A DNA stretch of 64,000 nt from DATARN01 sp036264135 (GCA_036264135.1 DATARN010000011.1:42225-106224); one strand, 5' to 3'. Counted from the first letter of the stretch, positions 1-7,782 are shown. Program-made: numbers and translations. Notes: a model not told the origin generated them from the letters alone.

Positions 1-266
1 TGGTGGACTTCGACCAGCAGCTGGAGGAGCTGGCGGGCCGCCGCCTCGGGGATGACGCCGTGGTCGCGCAGGTCGATGACGTGGGCCATGTCGGCCAGGT
101 TGAGGCCACGGTGCAGGAGCGGGGCGTCGGCATTCTCCAGGGCGAACCCCGACTCGATCAGCTCCGGCGCCGGCTTCTCCGTGGGCGGCCCGAGCTCCGA
201 TCGGCGCGACGCCGGCGGGGTCAGCACCTGGTGTGACGGGGTCACGTCGGGGTGGGACTGGGTCAC
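1..266 (-). CDS. aspartase/fumarase-superfamily lyase, N-terminal part (XcbC/XcbD-like candidate)
   Basis: Only the first ~88 codons are inside the window; the gene runs off the left edge. After a variable Pro/Ser-rich leader of about 35 residues, the segment from SGFALENADAP through HVIDLRDHGVIP to ARQLLQLL resembles the helical N-terminus of argininosuccinate-lyase-type enzymes. I place the start at the GTG at 266, 17 bases after the stop of the PLP-enzyme gene; GTGs at 245 and 230 are alternatives. It is the last visible gene of the leftward ComA operon, so it may supply the second superfamily lyase known from bacterial coenzyme M gene sets. The signature and catalytic regions are outside the window, so the family call is moderate and the role is inferred from context. 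Confidence 0.55.
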   Translation of the reverse strand, partial: MTQSHPDVTPSHQVLTPPASRRSELGPPTEKPAPELIESGFALENADAPLLHRGLNLADMAHVIDLRDHGVIPEAAARQLLQLLVEVH

Positions 267-282
267 CTTGGGGTGAGAGCGG

Positions 283-1284
283 TTACGTCGGGGTGGGACA
301 AGGGGTGCTCCGTTCTTCGGCGTCGTTGGCGGGCCGGCGCCGGCCGGCGGGGTGGCGGCCGCCGGCGTTACCGCCGCCGGTGTGCCAGAACACGATGGGA
401 TGGTCGTAGCCGGAGGCCATGACGTCGAGGACCACGGCGAAGGCCTTGGCGGTGTAGGTCGAATCGAGGACCAGCCCTTCCGTCGCCCAGCCGACGCGGG
501 CGGCCCGCTCTCCCTCGGGCGAGGGCACCCCGAAGCCCGGACCGCGGGCGTCGACGATCTCCGGCACCTCACCGATCCCCACCAACGCCCCCACCAGGCC
601 GGCGACCGTGTCCTGGATGTCGGCCGGTGGCCGGCTGACCGTCGCTCCGACGATCCGCCACCCTCCGCCACGACAGCCTGACTCCGTGCGCCGCCCGGCG
701 AGAAGGCCGGCGAGGGTGCCGCCCGACCCCGTGGCCACGACGATGACGCCCGGTTCCACGGCCTCGTCGCCGAGCTGGTTCGCCAACTCCCGGTAGGCCT
801 CGACGTAGCCGAGGGCGCCGACCGCTGTGGCGCCGCCGCGCGGCATGGCATAGGGCCGCCGGCCCGCCTCCGTCAGTTCGGCGGCCAGCGCGGGGATGGC
901 CTCGTCCAGTTCTTCACGGTCGGGGCGCCCGGTGAAGGTGACCTCGGCGCCGGCGGCTTGGGCCGCCGCCACGTTGGGATGGCGCGGCTTGGCAGGGCCG
1001 GCGTAGAGGATGCGGCAGCCCAGGCCGGCCGCCCTGGCGGCAGCGGCGGCGGCGGCGCAGAAGTTGGAGCCCGGGCCGCCGCCCGTGACCAGCGTGTCGG
1101 CGCCGCCGGCGAGGGCGTCGCCGACCAGGTACTCGAGCGCTCGGGCCTTGTTGCCGGCGGTTCCAAACCCGTTCAGGTCATCCCGCTTGATCCACAGCGG
1201 CGGCCCCCCGACCGCCGGTTGGACCCGAGTGGCGGGCAGGAGCGGCGTCGGGAGGGTCGCCAGCCGAAAGCGGGGCGGTTTCAC
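283..1284 (-). CDS. PLP-dependent enzyme, D-cysteine desulfhydrase/ACC deaminase family (XcbE-like)
   Basis: 333 aa, normal length for this fold-type II PLP family. The Schiff-base lysine is K46 in GTAGNKARALEY, a substrate-side GPGSNFC motif is at 71-77, and the phosphate-binding ATGSGGT loop is at 184-190. D-cysteine desulfhydrases and ACC deaminases share this layout. The GTG start at 1284 overlaps the stop of the upstream lyase as GTGA, so the two are translationally coupled. In Xanthobacter Py2 a D-cysteine-desulfhydrase homologue (XcbE1) sits with ComA and two aspartase/fumarase-superfamily proteins and is assigned to coenzyme M synthesis. The same partners here make a late step, releasing the thiol from a cysteine adduct, the best inference. 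A plain D-cysteine or ACC catabolic enzyme cannot be excluded from sequence alone. Confidence 0.85.
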   Translation of the reverse strand: MKPPRFRLATLPTPLLPATRVQPAVGGPPLWIKRDDLNGFGTAGNKARALEYLVGDALAGGADTLVTGGGPGSNFCAAAAAAARAAGLGCRILYAGPAKPRHPNVAAAQAAGAEVTFTGRPDREELDEAIPALAAELTEAGRRPYAMPRGGATAVGALGYVEAYRELANQLGDEAVEPGVIVVATGSGGTLAGLLAGRRTESGCRGGGWRIVGATVSRPPADIQDTVAGLVGALVGIGEVPEIVDARGPGFGVPSPEGERAARVGWATEGLVLDSTYTAKAFAVVLDVMASGYDHPIVFWHTGGGNAGGRHPAGRRRPANDAEERSTPCPTPT

Positions 1285-2633
1285 GGCGCCGGCCAGGTCT
1301 TCGTTTCCGCCGCCCGGGCTGCCCGGGCCCGTCGCACCACCTCGTCCACCATGGCTGGTGCCGCCGGCGGGACCTCGACCGGGGCGCCGATGCCGGGGCC
1401 CTCCGGCGCGGCGACGGCGCCCAGAACTGGGGCGGCCGCGGGATCCTCACCGTGAAGGGCCGCCTGCATCATGGCCTGGGCCTGATGCTTCCCGACCTGC
1501 ACGGAGAGCGCAGCCAGCACCTGCTCGGAAGTGATGGCCGCTGACTGCGAGGCGACGTTGGCCGCCATCCTCGCCGTGTCGACCTCCAGGCCCGAGAGGA
1601 TCTGGAGCGTGAGTTGGAGGGCGGTGCCGGTGAACAGGCAGACCTCGGGGAGGGCGATCCACTCCGTCTTCCACCCTCGACCGTCGCGCTCATGCTGCTG
1701 CACCATGGCCTCGAGGAGCGCGCCGGCGTTGGCCCGAACCAGCCGGGCCAGGGTGTCGAGATGCTCACTGCGCTCGGGATTGCGCTTGTGGGGCATGGTG
1801 ATGCTGCTGACGCCGCCGGCAATGGCCGGTTCCCGCAGCTCGCCGATCTCCGGTCGCTGCAGCTCGTAGATCTCCCCGCCGACACGGGCCAGGGTCCCAC
1901 AGATGGCGGCCAGCACCTGGCTGAACTCCACCAACCGGTCGCGCGCCGTCAACCAGGAGATGCCGGGGTCGGCCAGTCCCAGCTGGGCGCAGAACTCGGC
2001 GCGAAGCGGGAGACCGTTGGCGCCGAAGAAACCCAAGACCCCGACCGAGCCGGCGAGCTGGCCGACCAGCCAACGGGGGCGGCCGTCCGCCAGGCGGCCC
2101 AGGTGGCGGCGCACCTCGTCGGCCCACGAGGCGGCTTTGAACCCGAAGGTGATGGGGGCACCGGGTTGGGCGTGCGTCCGGCCGACCATCAGCGTGTCGC
2201 GGTGGCGCTCGGCCAGCTCGAGCAGCTGACCCTCGATCAGCCGAAGATCGCGCCAAACGATCGCACCGACCTGTCGCAGCGTCAGGGCGGTCCAGGTGTC
2301 GGTGATGTCCTGGACCGTGACACCCATATAGACGTGCTGGCGGGCGTTCTCGGGCAGGATCTTCTGGAAGGCCCGGATGAGTCCAAGGGTCGAGTGCGAC
2401 GTGGCGCGGGTCTGGGCGGCGGCGTAGGCCAGGTCCAACCGCGACACGTCGGCGGCCTCGGTGATGGCATCCGCCGATGAAGCCGGGATGAGGCCCAGGG
2501 TCGCTTGGGCCCGGGCCAGTGCCGCCAGGATCTCCAGCCAGGACTGGAGGCGGGCCGGTTCGTCGAAGACGGCCCGCAGCTCGTCGGTCCCCCAGAGGTG
2601 GGCATACATCGCAGAATCGGCGAGACGCGACAC
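1281..2633 (-). CDS. aspartase/fumarase-superfamily lyase, PurB/cycloisomerase-like (XcbC/XcbD-like)
   Basis: 450 aa. The superfamily signature loop SSITMPHKRNP is at about 276-286, and the conserved GRTHAQPG segment, with its His, is at 151-158. The overall layout is closest to adenylosuccinate lyase and 3-carboxymuconate cycloisomerase. The GTG start at 2633 lies 3 bases after the stop of the preceding gene; an internal ATG at 2609 is a possible alternative. The gene is fourth from the left edge in the ComA operon. In Xanthobacter, XcbC1 of this superfamily removes phosphate from phosphosulfolactate to give sulfoacrylate. I infer a step on a sulfonated three-carbon substrate here, but which of the two lyases matches XcbC cannot be told by eye. 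A true purB is unlikely in this context. Confidence 0.82.
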   Translation of the reverse strand: MSRLADSAMYAHLWGTDELRAVFDEPARLQSWLEILAALARAQATLGLIPASSADAITEAADVSRLDLAYAAAQTRATSHSTLGLIRAFQKILPENARQHVYMGVTVQDITDTWTALTLRQVGAIVWRDLRLIEGQLLELAERHRDTLMVGRTHAQPGAPITFGFKAASWADEVRRHLGRLADGRPRWLVGQLAGSVGVLGFFGANGLPLRAEFCAQLGLADPGISWLTARDRLVEFSQVLAAICGTLARVGGEIYELQRPEIGELREPAIAGGVSSITMPHKRNPERSEHLDTLARLVRANAGALLEAMVQQHERDGRGWKTEWIALPEVCLFTGTALQLTLQILSGLEVDTARMAANVASQSAAITSEQVLAALSVQVGKHQAQAMMQAALHGEDPAAAPVLGAVAAPEGPGIGAPVEVPPAAPAMVDEVVRRARAARAAETKTWPAP

Positions 2634-2636
2634 GTC

Positions 2637-3590
2637 CTAGGACGCCGGCCCCGGCGCGGCCGCCGCCAGACCCTGGGTCTGCGCCAGGTACACCCGGACG
2701 GCCTCGTCCACGCCCTGGCGGATCTGGGCCAGCGAGGCGCCCCAGGGCACCACGACCGTGTCGCCGCTCACCTCGACGCGCTCTTCGAGCAGGCAACACT
2801 TTGTCAACGTCACGACCGGGGGGTCTTCGCCGGCGGCGAGCGGGCGGGACGACGATCTGGCGGAGGCGGCGGTGAGGGTCCGGGGGCACATGTCGATCGC
2901 GGGCGGCAGGTCGCCGTAGAACCAGCGGTGAAGTTCCCGGGACCGGGCGCAGCCAATAAGCGTCCAGTCCTGGCGCGGCGGCCGCTCGTCAAGGAACGCC
3001 ACCTCGGCGCCCGAACCGTTGAAGCCCGACCCCCGGCAGGGGAGCAGGTAACGCCGGGCCGGTGAGCTCCGGGCCAGGTCGCCCAGGTCGACCACGGTGG
3101 CGACGACCTCGACCGGAGGGAGGTCTTCGGCCACCGCCAGCACCCGGCTCACCTGGTCGACCAGCTTGGCGGGCGCCGGCGGGACGACGTCCAGGACCCG
3201 GATCCGCACCGGCTCGGGGTCGAGGAGGAAGTTGACGTGGTGGTAGCGACCTTCCACCACCACCGCCCGGGCGGAGGCACCGGCGGCCCGAGCGGCGGCG
3301 GCCAGGGCGGACGGCACTCCGGTGTCGGTCTCGGGGTCCACGAGAAAGGCACACTCAGACGGCAGGGCCAGCACCGTCACCCCGAGGGCCGCGGTCATGA
3401 TCTCCGGGCTGGGCGCCGTTTCCAACGCCACGATGGCCGTCTCCGACCCGTTGCGGACGACGACGTACCGTGTCCGCCGGTACACCTCCCGCCCGAGGAA
3501 GTGGCGAGCCAGCTCGGAGGCCGTTAATGGAAAGGGAACCGTCGCCACCGCCACCTCGCGGTATTGCCGAGGGACGAAGTTCGAGGTCAC
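2637..3590 (-). CDS. unknown Cys-containing protein in the ComA operon
   Basis: 317 aa, no family I can name with certainty. The start is set by a GTGA overlap with the comA-like stop (GTG at 3590). No signal peptide or membrane span is apparent, so it is probably cytosolic. Six cysteines are at 80, 185, 214, 235, 265 and 266, in motifs LLPCRGSGF, IGCARSREL, DMCPR and LTKCCLL. The clustering of C185 to C266 with a nearby His (H221) and the FYGD motif suggests a metal or thiol site. The N-terminal half contains alternating beta/alpha stretches. It is embedded between comA and the first lyase with overlapping translation, so it very likely acts in the same pathway. It has no counterpart in the four-gene Xanthobacter set and could be an added enzyme or a sulfur-handling partner. 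Confidence 0.7.
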   Translation of the reverse strand: MTSNFVPRQYREVAVATVPFPLTASELARHFLGREVYRRTRYVVVRNGSETAIVALETAPSPEIMTAALGVTVLALPSECAFLVDPETDTGVPSALAAAARAAGASARAVVVEGRYHHVNFLLDPEPVRIRVLDVVPPAPAKLVDQVSRVLAVAEDLPPVEVVATVVDLGDLARSSPARRYLLPCRGSGFNGSGAEVAFLDERPPRQDWTLIGCARSRELHRWFYGDLPPAIDMCPRTLTAASARSSSRPLAAGEDPPVVTLTKCCLLEERVEVSGDTVVVPWGASLAQIRQGVDEAVRVYLAQTQGLAAAAPGPAS

Positions 3591-4393
3591 GCCGGCTCGA
3601 TGTCGCGAAGCCGGCCATCCCCCAGAAGTCGGGCGACGGGCCCGATGGTGTCGGCCCGCAGGCCAAGGCGCAGCGCTTCGATCCCCAAGGTGTCCTCGGG
3701 CGCCACGTTGGCCAGGTTGACGTCGGGACCGAACCGGTTGATGAACCACGCCTGCTGGTCTTTCCGGGGCGCCTCGAACATGAGGGATCGCAGGCCGACG
3801 ACCTCCACCAGCGCCTCCACCAGCTCCGACCGCACGGTCCCGTCGGGTCGGAACATCCCGACCGTCCCGCTCTCCCGGCCCTCGGTCAACACCACCGCCG
3901 CCCCGGAGGCCAGGTCGCCCCGCACCTCCTCGGCCCACTCCGCCGGCGCGGCCAGCACCGCGGGATCTTTGGCGCCCACCTCGGACATCACGGTGAACCG
4001 GCCGCCGGCCAGGCGGATCAGGTCGCGCTTCTCGTCCACCGGCATGGGGACGGCGCCGCGGGACACCTCCACGCAGGGAAAACCGGCGGCCGTCGCCCAG
4101 GCCAGGAACTCATCCACCCTGTCCTGCGACCACGCCACCTCGAGCAGCGTGCCGCCGACGCAGGCCCGCACCTCGCCCGACGTCAGCAGCGCCAACTTGG
4201 CCTCGACGCCCGGATCGAGGTACGCGGTGCCCCATCCGAACTTCCAGATGTCGATGAAGGCCCCACTGGTGGCCAAACGCGCCGCCACCTCATTGACGGT
4301 GAGACCCTTGTCGAGGATGTGGGTCAGTCCCGCGGCGCGAGGTTTGGGGGGCCGCTCGGGGAGGTCGAGGAAGCTCGCCACAGGCCTCATCAT
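3587..4393 (-). CDS. comA: phosphosulfolactate synthase, ComA family (XcbB-like)
   Basis: 268 aa. ComA enzymes add sulfite to phosphoenolpyruvate to give (2R)-phospho-3-sulfolactate, the first committed step of the PEP-dependent coenzyme M pathway. Family motifs visible in a TIM-barrel-like order are: LDKG at 27-30, IDIWKFGWGT ending at 56, GGTLLE at 80-85, EVSRG at 109-113, SEVGAKD at 137-143, EGRESG at 171-176, and a C-terminal FEAP followed by WFINRFGPDVNLANV. The start is the ATG at 4393; a second ATG follows immediately at 4390. It is the first gene of the leftward operon and diverges from the AIR-synthase-like gene across 53 bp that contain a TATAGTAAACG dyad. ComA homologues also occur in sulfolactate-producing bacteria, but the downstream partners favour coenzyme M or a close relative. 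Confidence 0.9.
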   Translation of the reverse strand: MMRPVASFLDLPERPPKPRAAGLTHILDKGLTVNEVAARLATSGAFIDIWKFGWGTAYLDPGVEAKLALLTSGEVRACVGGTLLEVAWSQDRVDEFLAWATAAGFPCVEVSRGAVPMPVDEKRDLIRLAGGRFTVMSEVGAKDPAVLAAPAEWAEEVRGDLASGAAVVLTEGRESGTVGMFRPDGTVRSELVEALVEVVGLRSLMFEAPRKDQQAWFINRFGPDVNLANVAPEDTLGIEALRLGLRADTIGPVARLLGDGRLRDIEPA

Positions 4394-4410
4394 AGTGACG
4401 CCGGGTTCAT

Positions 4411-4435
4411 TATAGTAAACGATTCGTTGACTGAA
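4411..4435. promoter_or_regulatory. candidate operator, inverted repeat (site 1)
   Basis: TATAGTAAACG, then ATT, then CGTTGACTGAA forms an imperfect inverted repeat with 8 of 11 positions matched. It occupies the 53-bp gap between the divergent comA-like and AIR-synthase-like genes, so a bound protein could control both. The same 11-mer recurs, on the other strand, upstream of the radical SAM gene, and with one change upstream of the carbamate kinase gene. No regulator gene is visible in the locus. Confidence 0.5.
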
Positions 4436-4446
4436 GTTACGACAGC

Positions 4447-5418
4447 GTGAGCGAGTCTCTGGCCGAGCTGGCCGCCCTCATCCGCGCCCATCCCGGCGTC
4501 GCCAACAAGGCGCCCATCGCCCTGGTCTCCGAGGTCTTCGGCGCCGTCGACTCCTATTTTGGTCCCGGCGACGACGGGGCGGTCATCGAGGACGGTGACG
4601 TGACCTTGGTGGTTGGCGGCGAGGCGCTGTGGCCGCCGTTCGCGGCCGCCGATCCCTTCGGCGCCGGCATGGCCGCGGTGCTGGCCAATGTCAACGATCT
4701 GGCGGCGATGGGGGCGCGGCCCCTGGCCATCGTGGACACCGTCGTTGGCCCCGAGGACAAGGCCCGCCAGGCGCTGGCCGGCATGCGCCACGCCAGCGGC
4801 CTCTACCAGGTGCCCATCGTGGGCGGTCACCTCACGGTGCGCCCCGGCGCCGAGCCGGCGATCTCCGCCTTCGGCCTGGGCCGGGTCGACGGCGGCGCCC
4901 ACCAGCCGCTCTCGGTGCGAAACGCCGCGCCCGGTCAGTCCCTGATCGTGGCGTGCTGCACCGACGGCACCATGCGGCCCGACTTCAACTTCTTCCGCTC
5001 CTTCGACGAGCGTGGCGAGCGCCTGGGGGGTGACGTCCGGGTCCTGGCCTCGCTGGCCCAGGCCGGAAGCTGCGTGGCGGCCAAGGACATCAGCATGGCC
5101 GGCCTGGTGGGATCGCTGGCGATGCTGCTCGAGTTCCGGCGCCTGGGCGTCACCGTCGATCTCACCGCCGTGCCTCGCCCTGCCGGGGTCGCCCTCGGGC
5201 CGTGGCTCACCACCTTTCCCTGCTTCGGCTTCCTCCTCTGCAGCCCGCCCCGGCGGGAGGACCGGTGCCTGGCGTCGTTCCACGCGCGGGGACTGGAGGC
5301 GGCGGTCGTCGGCACCCTGGATGGGTCGGGCCTCGTGCGCCTCCGCCGCGATGACGAGACCGAGACCGTGTTCGACCTGGCGGCGGAAACGGTGACGGGA
5401 CTCAGGTCGCGAGCGTGA
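4447..5418 (+). CDS. AIR-synthase-related protein, Sll0787 family
   Basis: 323 aa, PurM-type two-domain ATP-binding fold. The N-terminal part shows the metal/ATP region DYFGPGDDGAV (about 38-48), then LANVNDLAAMGARPLA, typical of the AIR synthase/ThiL/HypE/SelD superfamily. The start is a GTG at 4447. It diverges from comA. It converges with the GNAT gene, its stop lying 17 bases inside that gene. Sll0787-family members are known from Nit1C-type clusters beside the MSMEG_0567 acetyltransferase and MSMEG_0568 radical SAM proteins, both of which follow here. The substrate is unknown; the superfamily phosphorylates or activates carbonyl or carboxylate groups with ATP. A purine-pathway PurM is unlikely because of the context. 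Confidence 0.85.
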   Translation: MSESLAELAALIRAHPGVANKAPIALVSEVFGAVDSYFGPGDDGAVIEDGDVTLVVGGEALWPPFAAADPFGAGMAAVLANVNDLAAMGARPLAIVDTVVGPEDKARQALAGMRHASGLYQVPIVGGHLTVRPGAEPAISAFGLGRVDGGAHQPLSVRNAAPGQSLIVACCTDGTMRPDFNFFRSFDERGERLGGDVRVLASLAQAGSCVAAKDISMAGLVGSLAMLLEFRRLGVTVDLTAVPRPAGVALGPWLTTFPCFGFLLCSPPRREDRCLASFHARGLEAAVVGTLDGSGLVRLRRDDETETVFDLAAETVTGLRSRA

Positions 5419-5899
5419 GACCGATCGCCATGGGCTGGTGGGCGACGCCGACGTAGAGCTCGACCGCCCCGTCCCGGTGCCAGCCCAGCTGCTCGAAGAA
5501 CGCCACGTTGGGCAGTTGGATGTGGGCGAGCATCTTCTCGCCCCCGAGGGCGCCGGCGGTGGCGACGGCGAAGCGCACGAGCGGCTTGCCGACGCCGTGG
5601 GCGCGGAACTCGGGAAGCACCGCCAGCCGATCCCCCTGCCACAGCCGCCCAGAGGGATCGAGGGGGAAAAGGCGTACGGTGCCCGCCGGGCGGGCGTCGC
5701 AGAGCCCGAGCACCTTGATGACCCCGTCCTCACCGTCGTAACCGTCACGGTCGGAAATGGTGAACAGTCCTTGCTCCTCCACGAACACCTGGTGGCGGAT
5801 CCGATGGTGCCGCTCGACGTGCTCGGAGGTCACCGCCGGCCGGCACTCGACGGCCAGGCGAGCCGGCCGGGAAGGAGAGGTGGAGGCGGCGCTGGCCAC
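5402..5899 (-). CDS. GNAT N-acetyltransferase, MSMEG_0567/Sll0786 family
   Basis: 165 aa. The segment HHRIRHQVFVEEQGLF near the N-terminus and the acetyl-CoA region AVLPEFRAHGVGKPLVRFA mark a GNAT fold, ending with FFEQLGWHRDGAVEL. The start chosen is the GTG at 5899, 5 bases after the radical SAM stop at 5905. This start keeps the family's N-terminal ARLAVECRPA strand, which a later start would lose. It is the second gene of a leftward two-gene unit behind the radical SAM gene, and its 3' end overlaps the convergent AIR-synthase-like gene by 17 bp. This pairing is characteristic of Nit1C-type clusters, described as nitrogen-starvation responsive in some bacteria. The acyl acceptor is unknown. 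Confidence 0.85.
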   Translation of the reverse strand: MASAASTSPSRPARLAVECRPAVTSEHVERHHRIRHQVFVEEQGLFTISDRDGYDGEDGVIKVLGLCDARPAGTVRLFPLDPSGRLWQGDRLAVLPEFRAHGVGKPLVRFAVATAGALGGEKMLAHIQLPNVAFFEQLGWHRDGAVELYVGVAHQPMAIGLTLAT

Positions 5900-5904
5900 C
5901 GGGC

Positions 5905-7056
5905 TCAGCTGCTCCGGGTCGCGGTGAGCTGGATGGACCGCTCCACCGCGGCCATGGCCGAGCAGGCCTGGCAGCGGGCACAGCCGGCGGTGACGCCGGC
6001 GGTGTTCATCCCGCGGGACAGCAGGTAGGGAACCACCTGGTGGTAAATCGACTCTGTGTAGGCGGCGTCGGGCGGCAGGCAGTCCTCCATGAGGCTGCCG
6101 GCGATGGGTCGCAACGGCACCACGAATGGGTACACCCCCATGTCGATGGCCCGCTTGCACCCGGCCACGGTCAGCGCCGGGTCCTCTCCCATGCCCAGGA
6201 TCACGTAGGTCGAGACCTGGCCGGCGCCGAACACCGCCACCGCCCGTTCCCAGGCGGCGAAATATCCCTCGATCCCGGTGCGGGCCTTGCCGGGAGCCAC
6301 CCGCGCCAGCACCTCGGGGTCGAACGTCTCGACGTGGATGCCGACCGAGTAGATGCCGTGGTCGTGGACCCGGTTGATGACGTCGAGGTCGGCGGGCGGC
6401 TCGAACTGCACCTCCACGGGCAGGCCCGCCGCTTCCTTGACGGCCCGCCCGCATTCCGCCACGTACAGGGCGCCGCGATCGCGGCCCGCCGTGCTCCCCG
6501 TGGTCAGCGTCGCGTCCACGGCGCCGTCGAGCTCTTTGGCGGCCAGCGCCACCTCGGCCAGTTGCTCCGGGCGCTTCTTGGCAATCGTCCGCCCCGCGGC
6601 CAGGGACAGCCCGATGCCACAGAACTGGCACTGGTCGTCGTTGCCCCAGTAGCTGCACGTCTGGAGCACCGTGCTGGCGAGAGAATCGAGGTGCAGCAGG
6701 GCAATCTGCCAGTACGGGACTCCCTCGGCGGTGGTCAGGTCGTAGAACTTGGGTCGGCCGCTGCTCGACGCCGACGCCAGGCGGGTGTCGCCGTCGTAGA
6801 TACCGAGGCCGTCGTCCTCGCCGCGCAGCACGTAGGGCGTCCCCTCCGCTCCGGTGGGAAGGGTGACCGGTACCCCTTCGATCCACACCATCCCTGAGTC
6901 CGAGGGTCCGGCGCCACCCCGACGGGTCTCGAGGGGGACGTCGACCCGCAATCCGCGGCTTTGCAAGTTGGTGATCAGCGCAGCCAACTCCGAGCCCCCG
7001 ACAAGGACGCCACCGCCGCCGGCGTCTCCCGACTCGCTCGAACACGTTCCAGGCAC
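5905..7056 (-). CDS. radical SAM protein, MSMEG_0568 family
   Basis: 383 aa. The presumed [4Fe-4S] cluster ligands are C134, C143 and C146 in TCSYWGNDDQCQFCGIG, a C-x8-C-x2-C spacing rather than the usual CxxxCxxC. A second cysteine group, C359, C362 and C365 (GCARCQACSAM), near the C-terminus could bind an auxiliary cluster. Between them a TIM-barrel pattern includes a VEVQFEPPADLDV stretch and GIHVETFDPEVL. The start is a GTG at 7056; the N-terminal ~30 residues are Gly-rich and less certain. It heads a leftward pair with the GNAT gene, under a candidate operator at 7097-7121. The reaction is unknown. The family is defined by co-occurrence with the neighbouring AIR-synthase-like and GNAT proteins. 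Confidence 0.88.
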   Translation of the reverse strand: MPGTCSSESGDAGGGGVLVGGSELAALITNLQSRGLRVDVPLETRRGGAGPSDSGMVWIEGVPVTLPTGAEGTPYVLRGEDDGLGIYDGDTRLASASSSGRPKFYDLTTAEGVPYWQIALLHLDSLASTVLQTCSYWGNDDQCQFCGIGLSLAAGRTIAKKRPEQLAEVALAAKELDGAVDATLTTGSTAGRDRGALYVAECGRAVKEAAGLPVEVQFEPPADLDVINRVHDHGIYSVGIHVETFDPEVLARVAPGKARTGIEGYFAAWERAVAVFGAGQVSTYVILGMGEDPALTVAGCKRAIDMGVYPFVVPLRPIAGSLMEDCLPPDAAYTESIYHQVVPYLLSRGMNTAGVTAGCARCQACSAMAAVERSIQLTATRSS

Positions 7057-7096
7057 CCAGATCCTACTTTCGTAAGACGTCGATTATGTGGAGAAG

Positions 7097-7121
7097 CGTT
7101 TACTATAGGAAATCGTAGACG
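7097..7121. promoter_or_regulatory. candidate operator, inverted repeat (site 2)
   Basis: CGTTTACTATA, GGA, AATCGTAGACG is an inverted repeat of 11-base halves with a 3-base spacer. The left half is the exact complement of the site 1 element at 4411-4421. A further related sequence, TTTCGTAAGACG, is at 7068-7079. The site lies between the 216-aa unknown gene (ends 7132) and the radical SAM gene (starts 7056), so it should control the radical SAM-GNAT unit. Confidence 0.5.
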
Positions 7122-7131
7122 GGAAGGGAAG

Positions 7132-7782
7132 TCAACGGCGCCCCTCTATGGATTCCCGCTTGGACGCGGTCGCGGCCTGCCATGCGTGGCGGTCCGAAAA
7201 CGTCTCGTCGACGACGGCGTCGTCGGTCAGCTCACCCGTGGTCCGGTCCAGTTGCAACTCGGCGAGGACGAACCGCGGGGCCCCGGTAGTGTCATCCATG
7301 GCGATCGTCTGCCCGAGCGCCCGGCCGCTGGCCACGTGCATCTCGAGGGTGGTCGACGGCATTGGCGGAAAGGTGGTGGGTGGCCGCCCCTCGGCGAGGG
7401 TGACCCAGGATTCACCGGCGGCGACCGCGCCTTCGATGAGGCGTCGCCGCTGGTCGCGACCACTTTCTGCCTCGAGCTGGCGATAACGCATGAGACAGGC
7501 GGCGCCGGCGATGAGCGGGAAGTCCAGGTTGTCGGCGTACCCGCGGGCCTCGGCCAGTTGGCGAACACGGTCGGCCACCCCGGGGGCCGCTCGTACCAGC
7601 GACGCCACGTCGGGAGTCGACAGTTGCAGCTCTACGGTCGTCTCTCCCACCAGCCGTACCACCCGCTCATAGGCCTCCGGGATGACCATCACCATGGGGT
7701 AGAGCCGCTCCTCGGCGGCCCGCCACTCGGCCAACAGGGCGGCCGGCGGTTCGGTGGCGGAGAACTCCGGGGCGTCCGACAT
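7132..7782 (-). CDS. unknown 216-aa protein of the CoM/Nit1C-like locus
   Basis: I do not recognise this family. It is a soluble, mixed alpha/beta, acidic protein without signal peptide or membrane span. Notable stretches are LLAEWRAAEERLYPMVMVIPEAYERV (about 16-41), a central IAGAACLMRYRQLEAESGRD, and a C-terminal FSDRHAWQAATASKRES. A single cysteine (C97) is present, so a metal cluster is unlikely. The start ATG at 7782 faces the carbamate kinase gene across 159 bp that contain a third copy of the locus motif. The gene is therefore probably co-regulated with the carbamate kinase/FdrA/glycosyltransferase operon. Downstream, 75 bp separate it from the radical SAM gene, which has its own candidate operator. 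Confidence 0.75.
   Translation of the reverse strand: MSDAPEFSATEPPAALLAEWRAAEERLYPMVMVIPEAYERVVRLVGETTVELQLSTPDVASLVRAAPGVADRVRQLAEARGYADNLDFPLIAGAACLMRYRQLEAESGRDQRRRLIEGAVAAGESWVTLAEGRPPTTFPPMPSTTLEMHVASGRALGQTIAMDDTTGAPRFVLAELQLDRTTGELTDDAVVDETFSDRHAWQAATASKRESIEGRR

Noticed and set aside
2637..3938. A 433-aa minus-strand frame extending the unknown Cys protein upstream
   Set aside because: The extension overlaps comA in another frame and is low complexity Gly/Arg; the GTGA overlap at 3590 gives the natural start.
4390..5748. A 452-aa minus-strand frame opposite the AIR-synthase-like gene
   Set aside because: Low-complexity antisense shadow of a GC-rich gene; the plus-strand gene has clear family motifs.
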